Part shown: piece after piece, positions 50,597-58,087 of the stretch | How the letters are laid out: every line of letters starts with the position of its first letter | Position numbering within the stretch: position 1 is the stretch's first letter | From: DASXRC01 sp036506495 | GTDB taxonomy: Bacteria > Actinomycetota > Actinomycetes > Mycobacteriales > Micromonosporaceae | Length of the DNA stretch: 62,560 nt | Direction: 5' to 3' | NCBI GenBank assembly: GCA_036506495.1 | Contig: DASXRQ010000224.1 | Coordinates: forward strand, 1 to 62,560 | Position numbers and translations under genes: made by a program | The notes under the pieces: model-generated | Databases searched by the model: none | Told to the model about the DNA's origin: nothing | The model's input: only the letters and a program-made list of their open reading frames with translations

Positions 50597-51835
50597 GTGA
50601 CGGACGGGAAGCTACCGCTGCGCGCAAAGGTCGCCAGCTCGGTGTCGCGGACCGCCGCCGCGCTGTCCCGCGCGGCCGGCCGCGGCGACGGATCGGTCAT
50701 CGGTGGCTGGATCGGTCTGAAGATCGACCCCGGCCTGCTCGCCCACCTCGCCGCCGGCCGGCAGGTCGCGCTCGTGTCCGGAACCAACGGCAAGACCACC
50801 ACGACCCGGCTGACCACCGCCGCGGTCGGCGTGGTCGGCCCGGTCGCGACGAACTCGTTCGGTGCCAACATGCCCACCGGGCACACCTCGGCGCTGGCCA
50901 AGGCGGGCGCGACGCCGTACGCGGTGCTCGAGGTCGACGAGCACTACCTCGCCCAGGTGCTCGCGGCCACCAACCCGCGGGTGGTCGCGCTGCTCAACCT
51001 GAGCCGCGACCAGCTCGATCGGGCGAAGGAGGTGGCGATGATGGCGGGCATGTGGCGACAGGCAATCGCCGGCCACCCGAGTGTCCACGTCGTGGCGAAC
51101 GCCGACGACCCGATGGTCGCCTGGGCGGCCAGCGCCGGCACCCGCATCACGTGGTTCAGCGCCGGGCAGCGCTGGCACGACGACTCCTGGGTGTGTCCCG
51201 AGTGCGGCTCGCACATCGAGCGCGAGGCCGGCGACTGGTGGTGCACCGGTTGTGGGCTGCGTCGGCCCGATCCACAGTGGACCATCGCGGACGGCGACAC
51301 CGTCATCGACCCGGACGGCGTGGCGCACGTCGTCAAGCTGCAGCTCCCCGGCCAGATCAACCTGGGCAACGCGGCGACCGCCCTGGCGGTGGCGGCCGAC
51401 TTCGGCGCACGCCCGGACGACGCGATCCCCCGGCTTGCCGAGGTGTCCTCGGTGGCCGGCCGGTACGCCCAGGTGATCCGCGACGGGCGCACCATCCGGC
51501 TGCTGCTCGCCAAGAACCCGGCGAGCTGGCTCGAGGCGTTCGACATGGCCGACGAGGCGCCCACGCTGCTCGCGATCAACGCGAGGGACCCCGACGGGCT
51601 GGACACCTCCTGGCTGTTCGACGTGGACTTCGCACCGCTGCGCGGACGCGACGTGCTCATCACCGGCGACCGCGCGTACGACCTCGCGGTCCGGCTGGAG
51701 GTCAACGAGGTGCCGTTCCGGCACGTACGCACGTTCGCCGACGCCGTCGCCGCGGTTCCGGCCGGCCGGCTCGAGGTCATCGCCAACTACACGGCGTTCC
51801 AGGACATCCGAGCGGAGTTGGACCGTGTCCTCTGA
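50597..51835 (+). CDS. murT: Lipid II isoglutaminyl synthase, MurT subunit
   Basis: 412 aa. This Mur-ligase-like subunit activates the D-Glu alpha-carboxylate of lipid II for amidation. The ATP loop GTNGKTTTT (62-70) and Mur middle domain are followed by an inserted zinc ribbon with Cys200, 203, 216 and 219 (VCPECG, WCTGCG). The MurT C-terminal domain (DUF1727) with TGDRAYDLAVRL completes it. The GTG at 50597 is leaderless-like; longer in-frame sequence upstream runs through the promoter. It overlaps gatD by 11 bp. Confidence 0.93.
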   Translation: MTDGKLPLRAKVASSVSRTAAALSRAAGRGDGSVIGGWIGLKIDPGLLAHLAAGRQVALVSGTNGKTTTTRLTTAAVGVVGPVATNSFGANMPTGHTSALAKAGATPYAVLEVDEHYLAQVLAATNPRVVALLNLSRDQLDRAKEVAMMAGMWRQAIAGHPSVHVVANADDPMVAWAASAGTRITWFSAGQRWHDDSWVCPECGSHIEREAGDWWCTGCGLRRPDPQWTIADGDTVIDPDGVAHVVKLQLPGQINLGNAATALAVAADFGARPDDAIPRLAEVSSVAGRYAQVIRDGRTIRLLLAKNPASWLEAFDMADEAPTLLAINARDPDGLDTSWLFDVDFAPLRGRDVLITGDRAYDLAVRLEVNEVPFRHVRTFADAVAAVPAGRLEVIANYTAFQDIRAELDRVL

Positions 51836-52550
51836 CCGCGCAGACAGTGCGCTGCGGATCGTGTGGATCTACCCCGATCTGCTGTCGACGTACGGCGACC
51901 GCGGCAACCTGCTGATCCTGGCCCGGCGGGCCGCGCTGCGCGGGTACGCCGTCGAGCCGATCGAGGTCCGTTCGGACCAGGTCCTACCGGACACGGCGGA
52001 CATCTACCTGATCGGCGGTGGCGAGGATGGGCCCCAGGCCCTGGCCGCGCAGCGGCTGATCGCGGACGGCGCGCTGCACCGCGCGGTCGAGCGCGGCGCC
52101 GTCGTGCTCGCGGTGTGCGCCGGCTACCAGCTGCTCGGCGGTTCGTTCTTCGCCAAGGGCGCCGAGTACGCCGGGCTCGGCCTGCTCGACCTCGACTCGG
52201 ACCGTGGGCCGTCTCGCGCCGTCGGCGAGCTCGGCGGGGACGTCGACCCGCGACTCGGGCTACCGCCGCTGACCGGTTTCGAGAACCACGGCGGACGGAC
52301 CCACCTCGGCCCTGGGGTCTGGCCACTGGCCCGCGTCAGCGTCGGCGTCGGCAACGACGGCCAGACCGAGGGCGCCTGGCGCGGCAAGGTGCTCGGCACG
52401 TATTCCCATGGCCCGGCCCTGTCTCGCAATCCGGCCCTGGCCGACCTGCTGCTGCGGTGGGCGATTGGCGTGGACGCCCTACCGGCGCTGGACGACACCT
52501 GGTCCGACCGGCTGCGGGCCGAGCGGCTCGCCGCGACCCGCCCCGCCTGA
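51825..52550 (+). CDS. gatD: Lipid II isoglutaminyl synthase, glutaminase subunit GatD
   Basis: This 241-aa CobB/CobQ-like class I glutaminase supplies ammonia to MurT. Nucleophile Cys98 lies in LAVCAGYQLLG and His196 in GTYSHGPAL. IYLIGGGEDGPQ (59-70) is the oxyanion/glycine region. Pairing with murT and the 11-bp overlap make cobyric acid synthase unlikely. Amidated D-iso-Gln lowers wall charge and is needed for efficient cross-linking in actinobacteria (family knowledge). Confidence 0.93.
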   Translation: MSSDRADSALRIVWIYPDLLSTYGDRGNLLILARRAALRGYAVEPIEVRSDQVLPDTADIYLIGGGEDGPQALAAQRLIADGALHRAVERGAVVLAVCAGYQLLGGSFFAKGAEYAGLGLLDLDSDRGPSRAVGELGGDVDPRLGLPPLTGFENHGGRTHLGPGVWPLARVSVGVGNDGQTEGAWRGKVLGTYSHGPALSRNPALADLLLRWAIGVDALPALDDTWSDRLRAERLAATRPA

Positions 52551-52557
52551 CGTCATC

Positions 52558-52618
52558 GCAACCTTGCAGAGGTTGGGGCCTTACGCGCCCCCGGACACGG
52601 CAACCTGAGCAAGGTTGT
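52558..52618. repeat. 61-bp palindromic element between gatD and leuS (copy A)
   Basis: It starts GCAACCTTGCAGAGGTTG and ends with an imperfect reverse complement ending in GCAAGGTTGT. It fills most of the 83-bp gap between the convergent gatD and leuS genes. The same element, equal in length, lies at 61961-62021, also between convergent genes. It probably acts as a bidirectional transcription terminator, although no T-run follows. Confidence 0.6.
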
Positions 52619-52633
52619 GACGATGCCAGCAGC

Positions 52634-55486
52634 TCACACGACTACGCTCACCGTCCGGCCGGGTACGACGATCACCTTGCGTGGTACCCGGCCGGCCAGG
52701 TGCTCGGCGACCGCGCCCAGGGCCGCCTCGCGTACCAGATCCTCGTCGGCTCCGGCGGGGACCTCCACCCGCGCGCGGACCTTGCCGTTGACCTGCACCG
52801 GGTAGGTCACCGACTCCTCGACCAGCAGGGCCCGGTCGGCGACCGGGAAGTCCGCGTACGCCAGCGTGTCCTCGTGGCCCAGCCGGCGCCACAACTCCTC
52901 ACCGATGTGCGGTGCGAACGGCGCGACCATCAGCACCAGCGGCTCGGCCACCTCGCGTGGCGTCGCCGCCAGCCGGGTCAGCCCGTTGACCAACTCGATC
53001 AGCTTGGCGATCGCGGTGTTGAACCGCATCGCGTCCATGTCCTCCCGGACCCCGGCGATGGTCCGGTGCAGCAGCCGCCGGGTCGGCTCGTCGACCGCCT
53101 CGTCGACCACCCGTAGGCGTCCCGTCTCCTCGTCCACGATGGCCCGCCACAGGCGTTGCAGGAACCGGTACGAGCCGACGACCGCACGGGTCTCCCACGG
53201 TCGGGACACGTCCAGCGGACCCATGGACATCTCGTAGACCCGGAACGTGTCCGCCCCGTAGGCGGCGCACATGTCGTCGGGCGTCACGACGTTCTTCAGC
53301 GACTTGCCCATCTTGCCGTACTCGCGCTGGACCGGTCTGGCACCGAAGAAGTAGCGGCCGTCCCGCTCGATCACCTCCTCGGCGGGGACGTACGAGCCGC
53401 GCTCGTCGACGAAGGCGTACGCCTGGATGTAGCCCTGGTTGAACAGCTTGCGGAACGGCTCGAACGAGGAGATGTACCCCAGGTCGTACAGCACCTTGTG
53501 CCAGAACCGGGAGTACAGCAGGTGCAGTACGGCGTGCTCGGCGCCGCCGACGTACAGATCGACGCCTCCGGAGTCGCCGTTCCACTGTGGACCCATCCAG
53601 TACCGCTCGTTCTCGGGGTCCACAAAGGATTCCTCGTTCGTGGGGTCCAGGTAGCGCAGCTCGTACCAGCACGAGCCGGCCCACTGCGGCATCACGTTGG
53701 TCTCGCGCGTGAAGCGCCGCGGGCCCTGCCCGTCCCCCAGGTCCAGCTCCACCTCGACCCACTCCGTCGCCCGGGACAGGGGCGTCTCGGGCTCGGAGGC
53801 CGCGTCATCCGGGTCGTACGTCTTCGGTGAGAAGTCGGCGACGTCGGGCAGCTCCAGCGGCAGCATCGAGTCGGGCAGCGCCACCGGCAGGCCCGTCTCG
53901 TCGTACAGGATCGGGAACGGCTCGCCCCAGTAGCGCTGCCGGCTGAACAGCCAGTCGCGCAGGCGGTAGGTCACCGCGCCCGCGCCGTGTCCGTTCGCCT
54001 CCAGCCACTCGATGATCGTCCGCTTGGCATCGTCCACGCCCAGCCCGTCCAGGAACCCGGAGCTGATCGCCGGACCCTCGCCCAGGTACGCCTTGCCGTC
54101 GAAGTCGTCCGGTGGCCGGACCGTGCGCACGATCGGCAGGTCGAAGGCCTCGGCGAACTCCCAGTCCCGCTCGTCCTGTCCGGGCACGGCCATGATCGCG
54201 CCAGTGCCGTAGCCGGCCAGGACATAGTCGGCCACGAAGATCGGGATGCGGGCGCCGTTGGCCGGGTTCGTCGCGTACGCCCCGACGAACACGCCGGTCT
54301 TCTCGCGCGACTCCGCCTGCCGCTCCACGTCCGTCTTGGCCGCCGCCTGCTTGCGGTACGCGGCAACCGCCTCGGCCGGGGTGGCATGCCCGCCGGTCCA
54401 CGCCGGCAGCGCCCCGTCCGGCCAAGCGCTACCGTCGCCGGAGCCGTCGGCGGGGGCGACCAGCGCGTCCACGATCGGGTGCTCCGGCGCCAGCACCATG
54501 TAGGTCGCGCCGAACACCGTGTCCGGGCGGGTGGTGAACACCCGGATCGGGCCGACATCCGTCGGGAAGTCGATGAGCGCCCCGGTGGACCGGCCTATCC
54601 AGTTGCGCTGCATCAGCTTGATCCGCTCGGGCCAGTCCAGGACGTCCAGGTCCTCCAGCAGCCGGTCGGCGTACGCGGTGATCCGCATCATCCACTGCCG
54701 CAGGTTGCGCTTGAACACCGGGAAGTTGCCGCGGTCCGATCGGCCGTCGGCGGTGACCTCCTCGTTGGCCAGCACGGTGCCCAGGCCGGGACACCAGTTG
54801 ACCGGGGCGTCGGAGACGTACGCCAGCCGGTGCCCGTCCACGACCGTGCGTCGTTCGACCGGGGACAGTTCCGCCCACGGGCGCCCGTCGGGCGTCCGGC
54901 GGGCCCCCGACTCGAACTCCGCGATCAGTTCGTCGATCGGCCGGGCCGTGCGCCGGTCCGCGTCGTACCACGAGTTGAAGATCTGCAGGAAGATCCACTG
55001 GGTCCACCGGTAGAACGACAGGTCGGTGGTGGCCACCGAGCGGCGGTCGTCGTACGCCAGGCCCAGCCGGCGCAGCTGCCCCCGGTACCGCTCGACGTTC
55101 TCCTCGGTGGTCTTGCGAGGGTGCTGGCCGGTCTGCACGGCGTACTGCTCGGCCGGCAGGCCGAACGCGTCGAAGCCCATGGGGTGCAGCACGTTGCGGC
55201 CGGCCATCCGCAGGTACCGGGTATAGCAGTCGGTGCCGATGTAGCCCAGCGGGTGTCCGACGTGCAGCCCCGCCCCGGACGGGTACGGGAACATGTCCAT
55301 GACGTACAGCTTCGGCGCGCCGGCGCGGGGGTGGTCGGGGTCGCTGAGCGGCCCGACCGGGTTCGGCGCCCGGAACGTCCCGCGCTCCTCCCAATAGTCC
55401 TGCCAGCGGGGCTCGATCTCGTTCGCCATCGCGGCGGTGTACCGGAAGCGCGGGATATCCACCGCGGTCTCGGCCGCCTCGGTCAT
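52634..55486 (-). CDS. leuS: Leucyl-tRNA synthetase LeuS
   Basis: 950 aa, class Ia. The HIGH motif lies in PYPSGAGLHVGHPLGY and the KMSKS loop reads KMGKS in YGKMGKSLKN. An editing domain (CP1) lies at about 240-450, including FTTRPDTVFGATYMVLAPEH. The anticodon-binding domain and C-terminal VNGKVRARVEVP complete a bacterial LeuS. ATG 55486 has GAGGTGG about 6 nt upstream; a GTG three codons earlier overlaps that site. Expression is likely controlled by the leader at 55538-55638. Confidence 0.97.
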   Translation of the reverse strand: MTEAAETAVDIPRFRYTAAMANEIEPRWQDYWEERGTFRAPNPVGPLSDPDHPRAGAPKLYVMDMFPYPSGAGLHVGHPLGYIGTDCYTRYLRMAGRNVLHPMGFDAFGLPAEQYAVQTGQHPRKTTEENVERYRGQLRRLGLAYDDRRSVATTDLSFYRWTQWIFLQIFNSWYDADRRTARPIDELIAEFESGARRTPDGRPWAELSPVERRTVVDGHRLAYVSDAPVNWCPGLGTVLANEEVTADGRSDRGNFPVFKRNLRQWMMRITAYADRLLEDLDVLDWPERIKLMQRNWIGRSTGALIDFPTDVGPIRVFTTRPDTVFGATYMVLAPEHPIVDALVAPADGSGDGSAWPDGALPAWTGGHATPAEAVAAYRKQAAAKTDVERQAESREKTGVFVGAYATNPANGARIPIFVADYVLAGYGTGAIMAVPGQDERDWEFAEAFDLPIVRTVRPPDDFDGKAYLGEGPAISSGFLDGLGVDDAKRTIIEWLEANGHGAGAVTYRLRDWLFSRQRYWGEPFPILYDETGLPVALPDSMLPLELPDVADFSPKTYDPDDAASEPETPLSRATEWVEVELDLGDGQGPRRFTRETNVMPQWAGSCWYELRYLDPTNEESFVDPENERYWMGPQWNGDSGGVDLYVGGAEHAVLHLLYSRFWHKVLYDLGYISSFEPFRKLFNQGYIQAYAFVDERGSYVPAEEVIERDGRYFFGARPVQREYGKMGKSLKNVVTPDDMCAAYGADTFRVYEMSMGPLDVSRPWETRAVVGSYRFLQRLWRAIVDEETGRLRVVDEAVDEPTRRLLHRTIAGVREDMDAMRFNTAIAKLIELVNGLTRLAATPREVAEPLVLMVAPFAPHIGEELWRRLGHEDTLAYADFPVADRALLVEESVTYPVQVNGKVRARVEVPAGADEDLVREAALGAVAEHLAGRVPRKVIVVPGRTVSVVV

Positions 55487-55537
55487 CGTCGCCACCTCGC
55501 TCGTCTGGTCCGGGGTCTGTGATCACTCCAGGGCATG

Positions 55538-55562
55538 AAAAAACCCCTCACGCAGGAGGGGT
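55538..55562 (-). terminator. leuS attenuator terminator
   Basis: Minus-strand ACCCCTC-CTGCGT-GAGGGGT runs directly into six T residues (55543-55538). It is a textbook intrinsic terminator lying inside the leuS leader, about 50 bp before the ATG. It is the strongest U-tract terminator in the window. Confidence 0.85.
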
Positions 55563-55563
55563 C

Positions 55564-55597
55564 GCCGTGCTGTCGCTCGTCATCGCGTCAGCACGGC
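55564..55597 (-). promoter_or_regulatory. leuS leader hairpin preceding the terminator
   Basis: Arms GCCGTGCTG (55597-55589) and CAGCACGGC (55572-55564) pair perfectly over 9 bp. The first arm covers the last codons and stop of the leader peptide, as the 1:2 pause hairpin does in amino-acid attenuators. An alternative pairing of 55620-55607 with 55571-55558 (12 of 14 positions) would sequester both the second arm and the terminator's left arm. Confidence 0.6.
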
Positions 55598-55626
55598 TCG
55601 CTAAGGAGCAGGACGGCCCCGGTCAT
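55588..55626 (-). CDS. LeuS leader peptide (12 aa, three consecutive Leu codons)
   Basis: ATG at 55626 opens MTGAVLLLSEPC and stops at TGA 55590-55588. Codons 6-8 are CTG-CTC-CTT; CTT is uncommon in DNA this GC-rich. TACACT (55638-55633) is six bases upstream, so the transcript is probably leaderless and starts at this codon. Ribosome stalling at the Leu run when charged tRNA-Leu is low would alter folding of the downstream hairpins and let polymerase reach leuS. This is a ribosome-mediated attenuator, by analogy with known leucine leaders. Confidence 0.75.
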   Translation of the reverse strand: MTGAVLLLSEPC

Positions 55627-55632
55627 GCCGGC

Positions 55633-55638
55633 AGTGTA
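55633..55638 (-). promoter_or_regulatory. -10 box of leuS leader transcript
   Basis: Minus-strand TACACT with six bases before the leader-peptide ATG. It lies in the gap after the acetamidase stop at 55669 and is the only promoter-like sequence upstream of leuS. Confidence 0.55.
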
Positions 55639-55668
55639 GCGCGGACGCCCGCGCACCGCCGCACCGAT

Positions 55669-56673
55669 TCAGCGGTACACCGCGGCGAGCCCCGCCAGCC
55701 GTGCGTGTGCGCCGTCATACACCGACAACGGGGGGAGATACGCCTTGGCCACCTTCGCCACCATCGTGTAGTTCGGGTCGCACACGTTGCCGACCGGCGC
55801 CTCGCCCGCCTGCCCGACGAGCTGGTACGCGTCGAGGTGGTCGAGCGCGGCGAGGTCCGCGACCCACGTAACGAGGTCGTGCTGGCTGATCCGGTACGCG
55901 TCCTCGAGCGGCCGGGCGGATCCGGTGGACATCAGGTGCCCGTCGGTCTCGAGCCGCGGCCACGGCGTGCTTATCCCCTTGATGAGGTCGACCGCGACGA
56001 CCGTGTTCATCGCCGCCTCGATCGCCACCCCGGTCACCTCGCCGTGCCCCTGCCGGCAGTGCCCGTCGCCCAACGCGAACAGCCCGCCCTCGACGTTGAC
56101 GCCGAGATAGAGCGTCGTACCGGCCCGCAGCTCGGGCGTGTCCATGTTGCCGCCGTGGGCGTCCGGGACGATCGTCATGCGCGACTCGAAGGCGGCCGGC
56201 GCCACGCCGACCGTGCCGTGCATCGGCTCGAGCGGCAGGTCGACCGTGAAACCCGACTTGCGGGCGGCGTAACGGGCCGTGCCGGCCGCGCGGTCCACTT
56301 CGTACACCCAGACCCGCTCCTCCAGTGGCGGCTGCAGCGTCGCCGTCGTGTGGGTGCTGGTCAGGGCGCCGAAGTGCGGGAACGTGGAGGAGACGGCCCA
56401 GTCCCGGGCCGGCGTGATGGACGCGAAATGCAAGGCCAGGGTGTCCCCGGGCTCGGCTCCCTCGACGGCGAACGGCCCGCTCACGGGGTTGAGGTACGGG
56501 AAGACGCAGACCTGCGAGGGCAGGTCGTCGACGCCGCGCACCGCCCCGCCGAAGCAGTCCTCGGTGTACACCTCGAGCACGTCGCCCGGGCGCAGCCGGG
56601 CGACCGGCCCGCGACCGCCGAACGTGTAGGACAGCTCGTCGGCCCTCGGCCGGTACGAGATCACCTCCGTCAC
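55669..56673 (-). CDS. Acetamidase/formamidase family protein
   Basis: This 334-aa protein is of the FmdA_AmdA family, which hydrolyses short-chain amides to acid plus ammonia. PGDVLEVYTEDCFGGAV (29-45), HFGALTSTHTTATLQPP, HGTVGVAPAA and GVNVEGGLFALGDGHCRQGHGEVTGVAIEAAM are the diagnostic stretches with metal-ligand Asp/His. GGAGG lies 8 nt before the GTG at 56673. No amide transporter is adjacent. The true substrate may be formamide, acetamide or another small amide. Confidence 0.88.
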   Translation of the reverse strand: MTEVISYRPRADELSYTFGGRGPVARLRPGDVLEVYTEDCFGGAVRGVDDLPSQVCVFPYLNPVSGPFAVEGAEPGDTLALHFASITPARDWAVSSTFPHFGALTSTHTTATLQPPLEERVWVYEVDRAAGTARYAARKSGFTVDLPLEPMHGTVGVAPAAFESRMTIVPDAHGGNMDTPELRAGTTLYLGVNVEGGLFALGDGHCRQGHGEVTGVAIEAAMNTVVAVDLIKGISTPWPRLETDGHLMSTGSARPLEDAYRISQHDLVTWVADLAALDHLDAYQLVGQAGEAPVGNVCDPNYTMVAKVAKAYLPPLSVYDGAHARLAGLAAVYR

Positions 56674-57032
56674 GGCGTCGCCTCCTGCGTCTGAGGGATG
56701 CCGATAACCCTCTCAGCCGACCCATTCGCGGCGCAACTTCGTCGAAGTCGCCAGATGGGCTCCTCGGTCGACTGTGGACCGTGTCGGGGCGACCCGCTGG
56801 CTCCCGGCGTACCCCCGGATCGGCGGCTGCGGACGGCGGCTGCGGCGCGCGGCGGCCGGCGTATCGCGAATGGTGGGCCTTGGACCTGACCAACTCGGCG
56901 AATGTGTCGGGCCCGGTTAGCCTGATGGGAGGCTCGTCGGACGGGTGGGGAGACACCTCGCCCGGTCGCGAACCTTTGGGGCCGTCCAGCGACTCTTAGT
57001 GGACGGACCTGGCAGGATGAGGAGGAGGCCCT
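56674..57032. promoter_or_regulatory. Divergent intergenic region with a 13-bp palindrome
   Basis: A gap of 359 bp separates the acetamidase (minus) and moxR (plus) genes. ACTTCGTCGAAGT (56736-56748) is a perfect palindrome about 65-75 bp before the acetamidase start and may be its operator. TAGCCT near 56919 and the strong AGGAGGAGG at 57019-57027 belong to moxR. Short open frames on the plus strand here lack ribosome sites and look random. Confidence 0.4.
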
Positions 57033-58085
57033 GTGACAACTCAGCACAAAGGGAGCGAGCTCGGCGAATCACTGCCGGGAAGCGAGTTTCAAGCCCTGAC
57101 CGAAGCCATTGTGGCCAACATCGAAGAGGTCATCGAGGGCAAGACCGCGACCGTCCGGCTGGCGCTCGCCGTGCTCCTGGCCGAGGGCCACCTCTTGATC
57201 GAGGACGTGCCGGGGGTCGGGAAGACCAAGCTCGCCAAGGCACTCGCCCGGTCCATCGACTGCTCGGTCCGCCGGATCCAGTTCACCCCCGACCTCCTGC
57301 CCAGCGACGTGACCGGCGTCAGCGTCTACAACCAGGAGAACCACGACTTCGAGTTCAAGCCGGGGGCCGTCTTCGCCAACCTGGTCGTTGGCGACGAGAT
57401 CAACAGGGCCTCGCCGAAGACTCAGTCGGCGCTCCTGGAGTGTATGGAGGAGCACCAGGTCACGGTCGACGGCACCACGTACGAGCTCCAGGTGCCGTTC
57501 ATGGTCATCGCGACCCAGAACCCCATCGAGATGGAGGGCACCTACCCGCTGCCGGAGGCGCAACGCGACCGGTTCACCGCGCGGATCGCGATGGGCTACC
57601 CGGACGCGGGCGCCGAGCTCGAGATGCTCGACGTGCACGGCGCGCAGGACCCGCTGTACGCGTTGCGGCCGGTGTCGGACGCGGCGGCCGTCCGCCGGTT
57701 GATCGCCACGGTCCGCGAGGTGCACGTCGCCGACGCGATCAAGCAGTACGCGGTCAACCTCGTCACCGCCACCCGCGAATCCCCCGACCTGCGGCTGGGC
57801 GCCTCCCCGCGGGCCACGCTGCACCTGCTGCGTACCGCCCGGGCGGTCGCGGCGCTCGAGGGGCGCGACTACGTGCTCCCGGATGACCTGCAGACCCTGG
57901 CGGTGCCGGTGCTGGCCCACCGGATCATCCCGACGGCGGACGCGCAGCTGGCCCGCCGGACCACCGACGCGATCCTCGCCGACCTGGTCCACCGCCTGCC
58001 GCTGCCCCACGAGCGGCGGTCGCCGTACGACACCAGGCCGAGCAGCGGGGACGGAAGGTCGCAGTACGAGCCGCGGAGGCGATAA
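57033..58085 (+). CDS. MoxR-family AAA+ ATPase
   Basis: 350 aa. Walker A is VPGVGKTKLAKAL (59-71), with DEINRASPKTQSALLECMEE as Walker B plus sensor (about 124-143) and ATQNPIEMEGTYPLPEAQRDRF following (about 158-180). The C-terminal lid is followed by an Arg/Ser-rich tail. MoxR proteins act as chaperones that assemble metal- or complex-containing proteins, typically with DUF58/VWA partners encoded next door, as here. AGGAGGAGG precedes the GTG by 5 nt. Confidence 0.93.
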   Translation: MTTQHKGSELGESLPGSEFQALTEAIVANIEEVIEGKTATVRLALAVLLAEGHLLIEDVPGVGKTKLAKALARSIDCSVRRIQFTPDLLPSDVTGVSVYNQENHDFEFKPGAVFANLVVGDEINRASPKTQSALLECMEEHQVTVDGTTYELQVPFMVIATQNPIEMEGTYPLPEAQRDRFTARIAMGYPDAGAELEMLDVHGAQDPLYALRPVSDAAAVRRLIATVREVHVADAIKQYAVNLVTATRESPDLRLGASPRATLHLLRTARAVAALEGRDYVLPDDLQTLAVPVLAHRIIPTADAQLARRTTDAILADLVHRLPLPHERRSPYDTRPSSGDGRSQYEPRRR

Positions 58086-58087
58086 GC

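Noticed and set aside
55487..55638. T-box riboswitch upstream of leuS
   Set aside because: There is no T-box consensus or specifier-loop architecture, and the leader is too short. The leader peptide with three Leu codons explains the terminator more simply.
56698..56999. Small plus-strand frames in the acetamidase/moxR gap
   Set aside because: There are no ribosome sites and no coherent hydrophobic or conserved pattern, and the frames overlap each other. They are better explained as non-coding.
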